Shown here: positions 1-12,347 of the stretch, in pieces
Layout: the number at the start of each line of letters is the position of its first letter
Position numbering within the stretch: the first letter of the stretch is position 1
The notes under the pieces: generated by a model
The model's input: only the letters and a program-made list of their open reading frames with translations
Databases searched by the model: none
Told to the model about the DNA's origin: nothing
Program-made: the position numbers and the translations under genes
DNA from: Larus michahellis
Taxonomy: Eukaryota; Chordata; Aves; Charadriiformes; Laridae
Length of the DNA stretch: 64,000 bases
Assembly: GCF_964199755.1 (NCBI RefSeq)
Contig: NC_133897.1
Coordinates: 74,624,080-74,688,079 of the forward strand
Reading direction: 5' to 3'

Positions 1-3000
1 TCGTTACGGAAAAAAATGATCAGAGCTCTTCCCTTGATGCAAAGCTGCAGGAAACCAAATCCAAGGGGCCCTTCGTAGCTGCCGACTCGGCTTTATCTTG
101 CTCAATGCCGCAGCCAGGGCCACCCAAACCACTGCCAACCAGGGAGGCGCAGTAACAACCTTCCCGGGAGCATCTACTATTTGCATGAAGGCAGACTTAA
201 GCGTGGTTAGATGAAGGTTACTGGGAAGGACAAGCAGAAAAAAATCTGAAAGAGGAGCGCAGAGAGGAAGGGGGAAAAAAGGAATTTAAAAAAAAAAAAA
301 AAAAAAAGGGAGCAAGCCTGCTCTGGCTTTAGATTGTCTTACAGAAAGGAATCAAAGTATATCTTAAAACTTTTGGTGCAGGTAGAAGGCTCCAGGGTAT
401 TTCCCCACACAGCGATTCAAGCCTGCCTTTATTCCCAGTTAAGCTCAAAGAGAACAAGCCACAGGGGTGAGTGGCCATGAACATGAAAAGGAAAAAAAAA
501 AAAAAAAATGGACTTTTACTGTTGGTTTTTTTTTTTTTCACCCTGCGCTTTGTTTTTATGAAGGATGGTAGGAGCAACCCACCCAAAAGCCTTTTATCTC
601 AGGAGCTGATTTGAGCTGGAGAGAGGTACCTGTAATTAACTTGCATTCCAGAAGGACAAGTTAACTTACTTGGCTTTTCTTCATGCTGCATTTCAAAGGG
701 AAATTAATTTTTGACAAATGAGAATGAGCACGTGCATTCTGCCGTGCTTGACCTGCAGTTATTTTCAGGCCTCACCGCTCAAGACACGGCTCTCAATTGT
801 CTATTCGCCACGCTGGCAACTCATATCACTTCCACAGGAGCTGCTACGATGACCAAAAGGATGTTCCTCAAGCGGGGCTGCCCTGCACGTGACACCAAGT
901 TCTCCTGCATACATACACTGGAGGTGGATGCAGGATCCACCATTTCCATCCTGCAGCAGCAGGAGGCGGAGCTGCCTCTGCACATGGAGAAGTTCAGGTG
1001 GAAACCCACACGGCCCATGAACGCAGCAGCACACAGAACCACCAACTTCATCAGAGGATAAAGCTGCTGAAGGCACCGAGATGCACAAATGAGGAAGCCT
1101 CTTTCTCGCTCCCTCCTTTCTTCTCCATGGGGATGGTGATGCTCAGAAGTGCCCCAATTTGGATTAGCCCATCTCTGCTCCCAGTGTGAGACACCCCAGA
1201 TGCACTTCATCTCGCTTACCTGAAAACATTTGCATGCGAGAGATTATCAGGGTCCCCTTTAAACTGAATAGACACCAAGCCATGTGATTAAATCTACTTC
1301 AGGATGAGATAAACCCTCTCCAGGCTCCAATGATTAGGTCTCCTTAGGTCTTCAAGGGCAGCTGAGATAAGTAGCTCAGCTGCAAATGACCATATCAAAG
1401 GCTCCTACGTTTTGAGGATGATGAATTCTACCCCACAGACTCTACACCTGCCACCTGAAACTTGGTGTGGCCACATACGCAGTTCATCCTGAACACTAAA
1501 ATACCTTAGAAACTCGTGGACTCCCCCCGGCCCATCAAGCCCGAAGCTGGTATTGGTACCATCAAAGCGTTGGTCCCAAGGGTTCAGCAAGTCAGAGCAG
1601 TCCCGGAGCCTGAGCCTCACAACCCACGTCTGAGCTGAATCCCCCCAGTCCTGCCACCTCCCCCTGCGCTCAGGCAGCCTCCAGGCTTTGGGATCAGACC
1701 TGACTCTAAAGTCCCATCAACCAAAACATGCACTGTGCCAGATGGCGGAAAAGCCAGACTCACGGGTAGCTCACAACTCTGTGCCTCCACCCTCCCACCG
1801 GTTTTCTTGGCAGCTTGGGGCTCGTAGCAGGGTGGAGTCCAGGGAGCTACAGAGAGCTTGCTTAGGAGCTCAGAGAAGCCGGCCTGAAGGCGTTCCTGGG
1901 TTGGGTTGCTCTTTCTTATACCAGGGTGGAGAAGAGGAATATGGGGGTCTGGACAGGAAAATTGGGCAGATGTTCTTAAGGGTCACAGAGACGGTGTTTA
2001 GGTGACGCTTAGCTCCCCTTCAATAAGCAACCCTGCACACATCCCTGCCTTGCTGGAAAAATGTAATATCATGTTTCAGACCCCAATTTCCAGGGAGAGC
2101 ATGTGCCAGATGCAGAGTTAAGTAGCCACACATCTGGAGTGAGTGTCCTTTGGCACAGGAAGGGCTGAATCGCCAAGGAAGGCTAAAGGAGCTTCATGCA
2201 ATTGAACAGCATTTAATTTTCAAAATTATTTTCTGACAGAGTTTGCTTTCTTTTACTAGTTAGAAGCTTTTCATGAAAGTTCTTTTTCATTTACCCTGAC
2301 TGCCTCTCTGCCACCAGCATGTATGCCTCACCCCACGTTTGATTTTTTTTCCCTCATATGGGGATGAGGATGACACAACTACAAACACGTACCTTACACA
2401 GCGAATACGTACATCCAGCTGAACGAGTTTCCACATTTTTGTTTTTCTCTTCACAATATTTAGGAACAAACCCTCCAAGAGCTAATTTGCAATGCTTTAC
2501 CTGCTGACACGAAGCCAAGCCTTGTATCAAGCAAGGAACTGCCCGGGCAGTGAACCGCAGGGGCAGCTGGCCACACGGGAATAAACAGGCAGGCATTTGG
2601 GCACTGTGCTCATTAGCAGTTCACCAGATAGTGAAGCTCCAAGACACTCACAAGCTGCTCCTGTACCACAAACCACGACACTACTACTGGAGGAAACAAA
2701 AGCCCCCACTTGGAGGCCAGCATGAGATACCAGACCATCACCATGCCATCCAGACTCCAGCAATTGACTAGTTTTCCAGCAGATGGCCCTGCCTCAGGCT
2801 GTGCTAGCAACGTGGGGTGGGGGTGGGTGGAAGTCCCACAACTCAACGTATTTCATACGGAGCCATTACACCTCATCAGCTAATTATCAGAGGGGCTCTG
2901 CTAGAGAAGACAACTTCTGCTCAAAGTCCCACAATGGGGGAGCAGCACAGGAGCCTGTGGCACCTCTTCCACGGCAAACCAAAACCTTCGGCGCAACCCA

Positions 3001-3861
3001 TCCAACCCACTTCACAAGGAATAACTTCAGCAGAAAATGCCAACCTCTGCTTCCAGGCAAGGCAACAGAGAATAAAACCTCCGTGCCCTGTGAATATTGC
3101 TCAGCTTCCCCTCCTTTAAGAAAAGCAGTCAAGTAGAAAAGAGAAATACAGTGTTTTCTACCTGAATACATCCGTGGCTTCCCAGGAGAAAGTTATATGA
3201 CAAGCAGCCAGGAGAGCACTTCAGCAAGCTTCCCTTTCCATTCCTCAGCAATGTTGCTTTTCCACAGCCACAAAGACAAAGGCACAAGCCTTATGCAACG
3301 AAGAGCCACAGCTGTGGCCCCATCACCAGCTGAGACGCATCTATTTTTGAAGCTCATTCCACGCACGCAGGAGCAAGTCCTCCAGTCCTGATTTGCCTCT
3401 AGCCCTTGCACTTTAGGTAAAGAATAAAAATTAAAAGAAAAAAGAGTTTTTAAACCCTACCTTTTGCGCAAGTAGGAACTAATTAGCTTTTCACAGCTTT
3501 GTTACGTAGGTGGAAACTACCTGGAGGGTGGGACGGTCTCACACCCGCTGACCGCAGCACAAAGCCCAAAAGCAGAGCCCAGCTCCGAGTTCTGCTGGCC
3601 CTGGTCAGCAGGCAGGGCATCTCCAGCCGTGGGGCACAGGTGGGCAGGAAGGGCTGGGATCTCCTCCCTTGTGCTGCACCGAATGCTGGTCATTCGAAGC
3701 AGTAAACATGACAGCTATTTGTAAAACAAAGGATTTTTATTTTTATTTTTTTTTCATTCTCAAGCCTTCAGAGACTTCTTCAGTTGAAGGGATGCGTGTG
3801 CGCAATATTCCATTGGTTTTGTTCTCCGAGCATCTCTAGCTGTCGGACAATGTTTAAGAAG
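1..3861. other. Gene-free flanking region
   Basis: I see no supportable gene here. Open frames are short, several start only at GTG or TTG, and none resembles a known protein. The stretch contains A and T homopolymer runs (A20 at 288-307, A17 at 492-508, T13 at 526-538) and otherwise unique-looking sequence of mixed base composition. By synteny it should lie downstream of SMIM13, towards NEDD9 in the human order, but nothing resembling a NEDD9 exon is visible. Confidence 0.6.
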
Positions 3862-4200
3862 GTAAGAAGTGCCCTGTTGGGTCAGGCTGTGGTGCACATA
3901 GCCCCACGTTCTGCTTTCAGGGGTGGATGGGTATGTTCAGGGTAAACTCACAAACCTGACTCTCCCTAGTGCTTGCACTCGTTGGACCAGGGATGGTAGG
4001 AAATACAGCCCCGCCTATACCTCTCGTTACCCTGCAAACTTGGGATTTGCCCATGGAAGTCTCTGTTAGCCTGTGTCTGCAGGTTCACAAACCTATCCTC
4101 ACGGCGTCCTGTGGCAGCAGGTTGCAGGCTTTCATTACCTACCGTATGAAGTGGATTCTTTTATCTACACGTGGGACATCTCAAGAATGTTGCTGCTTTA
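3862..4200 (+). repeat. Old degraded interspersed repeat (reptile/bird type)
   Basis: The segment opens with a phrase of the kind 'agaaggtaagaagtgccctg', followed by 'ttgggtcaggctgtggtgca'. About 220 bases on it has 'acctatcctcacggcgtcct', 'gtggcagcaggttgcaggct' and 'tgaagtggattcttttatct'. The order and wording match a high-copy old repeat that I know from turtle, crocodile and bird DNA, which reads 'gggtcagaccaaaggtccat ... ggcaaggagttccacag ... gtgtgaagaaatacttcctttt'. The copy is heavily diverged and has no coding capacity. I cannot give its exact repeat-library name, and both ends are approximate. A related 3' part occurs at 52430-52640. Confidence 0.5.
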
Positions 4201-7200
4201 GTGTTGCTGCAGCTACCACTAAAGTACTTGCTGTTCCTAGAAAAATCACAGCTTCTGTCACAATACCTGCATCTTGAAACAGTGTCCTCGGTCTCTTGTG
4301 TCCCTTCCCAGAGCAGGAAGCGCACACCAAACCCCGCCAGCCCCACACTCTCCTCCTCTCAACACACTTTCTTCCTTTCCCTAGGACAGGCTCACCCCGC
4401 TGTCCCTCACAGTTACTTTCAAAGCGCCCTCCAGCCCCGGTTAAAGCGTGGATGATGAGCACATCTCACCTAACGTAAACTGGCAGGAAGGGTAGTGGAG
4501 AGGGGAAAAAATCCGGCGTGACTGTTGTGTTCCCTGATGTGATGGATGGATCCTGGCTAGTCAACCTCAGGGTGGAATACGCACAAGAAAAAAAAACAGA
4601 AGCACTGTCTGGTTTAGGACCTAAATGACCTTCAGCCATTCTTCCTGCTGACCATAGGGCTGAGGCTTCTTCCCGCTGCCCAAGCCCCCACAGGGCAGGC
4701 AGGCGGCCACAGCTGCAGTGGTCCAGGGCATGGGCAAGCAAGTCCTTTCCAGCGGTGGTCCCGTGCCCCCAGGAGCGCTCCTGCTCCCCATGGAGCTGCT
4801 TGCCGGCAGGCAGAGCTGCAGTGGAACAGCCAGTGTCAGCCCCAGCCCTGCCAGGCGATTACAGACAGCCCGATTTTTAATCCTAATGCGTTTACTCTCA
4901 GTTTTGAGTTAGACGGTCTCGCCAAGTGCTAGGGATCATTAACACAAGAGCAGGAGCCTTCCAAACCCAAACAGCAGACGAAGACGCACACCTGCACAGC
5001 TGGGATAAGCCTTGTTTTCCTGGCGAGCCACACAAAAAAGAATTATTGTTTTTAAATGCCAGCTGCTTTCTATGTGTAAATGTTAGATCTGCTAATGGGG
5101 ACTCGCTGCTACTCGGAGGCAGTAAACGAGAGGCTCAATAAAGGGAAAGCAGCTTTCTCCAAAGCCTTGTGCGACAAAGTGCTCCCTCCACCTCCCTTAG
5201 CCTGAATACAGCGATTCATCAGCAGGGTAATTCAACGAGGCTCCCGCTCTGTCGTTCTCTCATTGCTCTTCTCGAGGATTTCTGTCCTTGCTGCAAAGAA
5301 AAAGTGACATAGGATCTCTGTCCCCAAGTCTAATATTAATAATGGGGGGAACATATTAAAGTAAACTGATCATGAGGCTTTGTTTTACCTGCTGGGTAAA
5401 CCAGCAGGATTCAGACCAGCTCTGGTGGGGTGGCGTTTCACCTCACATCTCTGCAGCGCAGCCATGAGAGGCGTGAGGACGCGCAGTTGGGGATTGGTTT
5501 TGAAGAGATCTGGATGGTGGGCAACATGCCTTTGCAATTAGACTGCGGGGAAAAAAAAAACCCACCACAAACCCAAACAATTTCTTTAAACGGCTCTTTA
5601 CAACATTAGAGTATGTTTGTAACCCTGAGACAAGAAGAAATGCTGCTGTGGTGTGTTTGGATTTTGGATATTTTTCTTAAATAAGGTGAGAGGTAAGCAA
5701 GTCAGATCTCTCTCTTGGCACTTTGAGACCTCCCCATCTTGGGGGGGATAGGTTACGAGGTCACTTTCCTTTAGAAAGCAAAATCCAAAGTTCCTCCTGT
5801 GCCGCAGAGCAACATACAAGCCCCCTAGATGTGGGACTCCACGTGTCCCACAGCTTTTTTGGCATGAAGCACTCGGCCAAACAAGAAGCAGGCTCAGCCC
5901 GTGCAAGGAGCTGCCCTTGTAGTTCCCAGCCCCGCTAAACCCCAACAGAATTACTAAAAACAGCGACAGCAAACATGAAGGAGCTCAATGGTGTTGGCCC
6001 TGACAGATGCTCAACGTTTCTCCTGCGAGGTGGACCTCTACCCGCAAAGCTTGAAGGCCCATGCCATCTAGTGGTGAAAAGCCAGCCTCAAAGCTCCTTT
6101 TCTACCTATCTTGGATACTGAAATCCTCCAGGATTTCAGACTGGATCTGCACTGAGAGCAATTCACCTGTTTAAGCAGCCAGCCCAGGGATAAGCACTTT
6201 CCCCTATCCATGCCGTCACTCCAGGATTCAGGTGAAACACAAGGACATCCTGGAAATCAGGACAAGGAAAAGCAAAATCAAGCCTGCCCTCAGTATCTGA
6301 AGCCTTTGGAAAGCGTAAAAACTAAGGCTACAATAAGCGCCGTTGCTAGTACTTAAATGTCACAATTGCTAAATAAACCTTGTGATTTTGGAAAATAAAG
6401 AGGCTAACACAGGAAGTCAGTAAAAGACCTGCAAATCAGAGGCACAAAGTGAAACTCCCAGATCCTTGCCTTCTGCCTTGGCCTGTCCCCCTCCCCCCCT
6501 CCACTGCTCTGGAGGAAGGATGAGCATTTTCGAATGTGGAAATACGTCTGCCGGTTGTTTGCAAACGTGCCCCCACCCCACCAGCACCAGAAGCCAATTC
6601 AGACCAGTTCTGTTCCTGGAGAGACAAAGGTCAAAGTTGTGCCAGGATCAGAAGTCGCAGCAGACGCGGTGCCATCCAGCCACAAAACCAAGAAGGCATT
6701 AGGGGGTTATCAGCCCTGGAGAACGCAATCGATGCTGCAGATCTGGCATGCCGGAACTGACCATGTCGTCTCTTAGAGACATCAGCGCCCGGCAGCAAGC
6801 TCAGCCCTCTCACAACTCCTCAGAGCCCCAGGCAGCATCTCCTGTGTTTTCTAGGACGTTCTCAAAGCCAGGTCTTACAGAACTTGAGGGCAGCCAACTC
6901 TTTACGAAAGCCAAAACCACTCATTTTGGAAACAACTGGAACTCAAGAGACCTATTTTGATGCATCTTATCACAGCAAGGGTGTTGCCTGACATTTTTAG
7001 ACACGGAAAAGGCTAACAGCTGTTCAGCTGGCATTGAAGGGCTGATTTGAGACACAGGAACTGCAATTAACTCAAAACAAGCAAAAAATTCTCAGAAAGA
7101 CAGAAGTCTCCTGATTAGATCCTTAAATAAGGAGCTGGGCACTGCGCTAGGAAGTTCAAGACCGACTGTAATAAAAATTTAGTGTTAATGTAGCCCCCGT

Positions 7201-8679
7201 GGTTCAACCTAGCACTCCGTAGCAGGAAAACTTGTTTCGAGTCAGAGCTAGTGTTATTTGTGAAAAAACGCATTTGCTGGTAGGAAGCTTTCAACTCCCC
7301 ACACAAGATGCTAAAGTACTCCAGCGCAGAAGAGAAGAAATTGATACAACTTATAGCAAGCTACCTCCTCTGCAGCGGTTCTGAGGAGGACGCAGGGCGC
7401 ACACACCTTCTCATTTCAAAACTCTGCAGTCAGCTGCATAGAAGGCTGGAAGTTTTAATGGGATGGGGGTGGAAGTCAGCAGCATAAATTGCACAGTGCA
7501 CAGACCCAGCCAGGAGGGATCCGGAGACAAGCACCACTCACGCCACAGCTCCCTGATAGAGGGTACACATCTTCTCACCCTTCCGAGTTCAAGTACAGTG
7601 TCAGCATTCAGGACAAGCCCCTGTGGCAGTACACACACAGCAGGCTCACAGAGGCAGAAACACCACAAAGGGTATGTGCAATACTTTGACAATGACTCCA
7701 AAGTGACTGCATTACGGCCCCATTCCATCCTCCTGTAGCTACTAGGGCCTCTTTGCTACCAGAGCTAAAGGAATATTTGTATTATCCATTTCCCCTTGTG
7801 GAAGCTGAAAAGCCCTGGAAATAGAAATGCAGGAAAATAAAGCCCAAGATGCAGTATTTCACCTCAGCGTCCCCATTTGTAAAACCCAGGGTGTTAAGTC
7901 TTGGTTTGAATTCTACTGATGAAAGAGGTCTCCTGCCTTTAAGAGACTTCTCCCCCATATTTCCATAGCAGTACCTCCTCCAAAGGTGACTACACCCCAA
8001 AAGCTCTCAGAAATTAGTGCTGGTTAGTCCTGTTCATTCCATGGTGCTCCTCTGCCCAGCCACAGGTCCATCTTGCCATTCCCTTTGCTCAAAGCAGGGT
8101 CCAACATCACTACATGTCAACATAAGCACTGGACCAGATGCAAACCCTTCTCATGGGCAGCCTACAAGCGGTGTGAGAAAGCCTCATTCTATCCAGTTTT
8201 CAGAGATAACACTTTGTACGCATTTTACTTAACAGAAGCAAATAGGGATGAAATATGTTCTCATTTCCTTCTCCTGTACATCTTCATTTCCAAAAGAACT
8301 TCCTACTTTACCAACAAACTTACTTTTAGAAAAACTAAGAAGTCTACAACCAATCTTAAAAGTATCAAGAACAAAGGAGGGAAGAGGTGGTTTCATTTTT
8401 GTTGGGTTTGGTGTTTGTTTGGGTTTTTTAACTGCTAAAATGAAATGACAACTTTCAAGGACAAGGCAGACAAAACACCTTTGAAAATGACTGCTCTACA
8501 AGATATACCCCAACCTGCCCTTTAAAATGAAGTAATCTGTAGGTATTACACCAGGTAGAATGTGACTTTTGACACGTCTTCTTTTGCAGTGTTGCACACT
8601 CAAACAAGAAGTCTTATTCTACAGGCAAAATCCCATTTAAAAAAAAAAAAGTCAGAAATCCACTCAGGTCAAATATTCC
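4201..8679. other. Intergenic region downstream of SMIM13
   Basis: No gene, RNA or mobile element could be supported here. Open frames are at most about 120 codons, overlap each other in several frames and match nothing I know. A long T/G-rich stretch lies around 8395-8430. The minus-strand SMIM13 transcript probably ends at the right edge of this region. Confidence 0.55.
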
Positions 8680-8695
8680 TATCAAGTCTGGTTAC

Positions 8696-8701
8696 TTTAT
8701 T
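8696..8701 (-). promoter_or_regulatory. SMIM13: Candidate distal poly(A) signal of SMIM13
   Basis: TTTATT on the plus strand gives AATAAA on the SMIM13 strand. About 45-60 bases downstream on that strand is a T-rich run (the plus-strand A run ending near 8650), as expected for a cleavage downstream element. This is the last good signal before sequence that looks unrelated to the transcript. Use of this site is inferred. Confidence 0.5.
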
Positions 8702-10162
8702 TTTCATCTGTGCAGTCAGTTAAAAGAACAGTTAACGATGAAAACAGACAACCACAGAAGCTTTAGGTACAGTATTGTAACACTGAAGAAGCAAATGACC
8801 ACACTGAACACATTCTTTATGCTGGTCATTTCCAAACAAAACAGAAGTACACACAGAGGTCTAGTTCAGTGTAAAACCTGATATTAAGCAGCAAGTTGCT
8901 CACACATTGCGGCACAGTATATGGCATTTACTGCAAATAGCTACAGCAGCAGTGCTTAGTGGATGAACTGCATAGAATTAGCCTCACGGGCAAACATTAA
9001 ATCACCACAATAATAACTTCAGTGGCTCCCTAACAGGTCTGAATTATACAATTCAGCATGAACAGAGTTGTTTACACCACTCAACTTTTAGCAACAGCTC
9101 TTGTATTTCTTCCACCAGTCTACACTGTTTGTTCCAGCCTTCATTGCAGTAACTGTTTTCAATTAGCTGTCACATACAACATAGGTAATTACTGCTTATT
9201 CAAAGTTACACAGCCCCTGCAACAAAGGTGATATGACTATATTTAAAATAAGAACCCAAAATACATTCAAGAGAATAGTTGCAACAATAAGGCAATAAAC
9301 AGTTTTAAAAATAGATCCTACTAAACAAAACAAGACCAACTGTGTAACTTGTTGCCTTCATAAGGTTTCAGACTTGAATGGGACAATTCAGAGTTAAGCG
9401 CTTACCCACCAGTAACGTTTAAGTACATTGGTAAAAATATTCAAAGACATGAGTATATCGGACTGCCAGCAATCACAACCCAGGTCTTATCACAAGTACG
9501 CTTTCACACGTATAGCTTTGCATTTACAGGTTTGCATGAAGTACCCTGTACAAAGATTTTTACTACAGACTCCTTCAGGAAAAATTATGCATTGACAGAA
9601 GACATCAGCATTCCAAAATTCTTCCAAACCACATAATATAAACCTTTGGCCTGCTACTAATAAGATCATTAAAGTTATGCACTAGGCAGACAGCATTATT
9701 GGCAGCTATATCACAGCGACATTAAAAAAAAATAGCATCAGCTGTTTAAAAAAAAAAAAGACTGAAAATAACTTTGGGGAGTGAAATGTACACCTACGTA
9801 CAGCAAGGAAGCGAGAAGGAAGTTGTTTGGCCAGAGCAGATGAGCTACCCAGAGGTTCCACATCCATCTTATTGCATATTTGATCAGTGTCAGCATTCAA
9901 ATCCACATGGATTTTTCCTTCATTAACTTGCTCCAGAGTCTTGATTCTTACACCTTTAGAGCTACCCTGACTAGCTATGTATATTGCTGAAACTTCACAT
10001 TTCTTCACAGCTACTAGAAGCAGAGACTGAGCTATTACTTATCTCAGCCAGGGAGACTACAGACACCAGCCTTTTGCCATCTTCTGTGCAGTAAAGTCTA
10101 GGTTAAATTTAAGTGCAGTGGAGTGTCAACATCCTATGTCAGTACAAAAAAAAAAAATAATC

Positions 10163-10168
10163 TTTATT
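10163..10168 (-). promoter_or_regulatory. SMIM13: Candidate proximal poly(A) signal of SMIM13
   Basis: TTTATT on the plus strand reads AATAAA on the minus strand. A 12-base T run on the minus strand (plus-strand A run 10146-10157) lies only a few bases downstream, nearer than is usual for a U-rich downstream element. Use of this signal would give a 3'UTR of about 2 kb instead of 3.5 kb. Confidence 0.35.
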
Positions 10169-12153
10169 TGTAAGCCTATATTAGCAAAGCTCGAGACAAA
10201 GATGCTAAAGATGTTTCTTAAGAAAAATGTCCCAGTACTTGCTTAGCCCTGATAAAGTGAAAGTCTCATCATGTGAAAAAACAATGTCACAATATCCTTG
10301 CGTCTGTATAAGTTGTGCAAGGCAAACAACTGAAAGCAGCAGGGAATAGAATCTGATTGCTTTTGCTCAGTTTGAATAAATGTGAATTTTACTAATTAAA
10401 AAACAACATCATTAGGCATTCCCTTGAAAGCAGACAGGATAGAGGAAAGAGACTATCAATATTTCTACATGTGTTTAGAGGATATGTGCATAGCACTGCT
10501 TAATCCTTCTTGAAATTGCCACCCTGTAATACAAAGATTGCTTATACATACATGCTAGTAAACAAAACAAAGACTTTTAGACTCCAAAGAACGGTCAGGG
10601 CTGATCTTATATATTTTAATACTGAAACATCCAAATCATTTTATGAAATGAATGCTCTCATTAGCTTTTGAACAGTATTCACAGATGACAAATTAAAACA
10701 TAAAGGCACTAAAAGAGTGCTCTTTTCCCAGATGTAGGCCAACTTCATGAAAAAAGCTGCATTTTGCTGCTTTTAGCCATATAAATGAACCAAACCACCA
10801 GTCTGGGAGTCATAGGTTTAAATTTCTTAACAGCTGAAAGTAGAAGACCAATTTTGTAGTCCTGTTTCAAAGTTTTTATACAGGGAACAATGATCCAAAC
10901 ACCACCACATAACCAAGCTTTGAGAGAAAACTGAAACTGTTCATGGCAAGACATGTCAGTAGCGCGCTCTCACACACACATCAGAGGTGGTACATGCATG
11001 TTCCTCCTCTTTCCAAAGATCTCATGCATCAATCTTCAGAGTTGCTGGATAAAGAGAAGTGTAGCTCTTCATTCTGTAGTGAAGTGTCAAAATAGCTGCG
11101 TAACTCACTCTCAAAGAAAACAGGAGCAACTGCTTATTACTGGTAAAAATCAGTAAGTCCTCCAGCAAACATGAGGTACCAAATTCATTGCCATAACACT
11201 ATCAAAGTGTTACAGTGACGTCTACCAAATTGGTCAGAATGCCTTAACTGGGTCCAGGAAAGAAGTTATGTCAGGTAACATATACCTGATGTAAAGGTAT
11301 ACAAAGTGAACTAGAGAAGTGCTTAGTATCCAAAAACCAAAGATGACACTTCAGAATACTAAACAGCGAGCACATAACCTAGGCACCCTCCCCTCTCCAA
11401 CATAAGTTGGACTTAGAGTAAAAGGTTCAGGAAAAACATACAGAACCTAGCAGGACTGTTTAACCTGTAACTTTTCTTACGCCAAAAGCAAGAAAACAGG
11501 CCTTACCACCTGGTTCCTTTTTTTGCCTTTTTCATTTTTTAAAAAGGAGATAATAAAAACCTCCAAATCATGTGCATCTAATAGTGATTTTTCATATTTC
11601 ATTTATACTTTTTATATCTCTAAGAACATAACTAAAAATCTCACTTTAGAATACTTTCTAATGCAGGATATTCTTTCGACCGTTTTCCAAGTTCACATGC
11701 ATTCTCAAGGTTGAAGAAAAAAATATATATTCATGTATAGCTAAGGAAATAAAACTCAATTTCACTATATGCAGTTACAGTGCTGTAAAGAAAAAATAAT
11801 TTAGAAACCATTTCAAGTCTGAAATGTTTACTATGTTCAGACTAATGCAAAGGCTAAGCCTATGGTCCAGGACCTGTTTTAAATCTGTGTGTGGAGATAG
11901 GAGCTACAGCAGCTCAGCGTTTTTCTGATGGAGATTTCTCTCCACCCCTCCTTTCTTCCAGCATTCTATGACTTGGTGCTAAAGCCCTCCCTGAACCTCT
12001 ACTGAAGTAGCATACATTGGTAGTTCAGAAGTCAAGGTCCACAGGTATTAGTATTACCTCTTAAGTCAGTTTTCCAGTAAGATCAAACCACTGAACGACA
12101 CAGTGCAGAGGTGCTTAACCATTCATAATTAGTAAGAAGTTCAATGGAGTACT

Positions 12154-12347
12154 TTAAGTTGTGTCTTCTGTAGGTGCCCTTCGCTGCCGAGCAGATTTCT
12201 GTCTACCTCTCTGAGGCGAGGGTGGAGTCTCCTGTTCAGCTTCAGCCTCTGAAGGTTCGTTGTCTCCCTGTTGGGACCCCGTATCACCTATCAATTCTCT
12301 CAGGAATTTGAATTTAGACAAAAACAATTGCCAGACCACGTACCAGC
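12154..12347 (-). CDS. SMIM13: SMIM13 exon 2 (C-terminal 64 codons and stop)
   Basis: This is the second and last coding exon of small integral membrane protein 13. A TTTCTCCTGCAG acceptor ends at 12348 and splits the Gly26 codon (G|GC). The exon starts with GWYVVWQLFLSKFKFLRELI, the signature block of the family, which finishes the membrane segment and begins the cytoplasmic or lumenal tail. The tail then has DTGSQQGDNEPSEAEAEQE (acidic and polar), a Ser/Pro patch and a basic RQKSARQRRAPTED end before TAA at 12156-12154. Joined to exon 1 it gives 89 residues, against about 91 in human, and the sequence is close to the human protein throughout. The molecular function is not established. The only annotated property I know of is a single-pass membrane protein. 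Confidence 0.95.

Larger units (their letters stand above)
8680..12153 (-). other. SMIM13: Probable 3'UTR of SMIM13
   Basis: This 3.5-kb A+T-rich stretch follows the SMIM13 stop codon directly. It has no recognisable repeats and no convincing ORF, and it ends at a canonical AATAAA followed by a T-rich element. The human gene, as I recall it, also has a 3'UTR of several kilobases, which agrees with this reading. The extent is inferred from signal positions only. A shorter form ending near 10150 is also plausible. An open frame of 100 codons on this strand (10008-9706) begins at GTG and is not supported as coding. Confidence 0.5.

Noticed and set aside
711-1210. Overlapping frames of 95-129 codons near the left end
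   Set aside because: The plus-strand one starts at TTG, they overlap on both strands, and neither looks like a known protein.
1-8679. 3' end of NEDD9 or a retroviral envelope gene such as ERVFRD-1, both neighbours in human
   Set aside because: No frame resembles either. The human envelope gene is a primate insertion and is not expected in birds.
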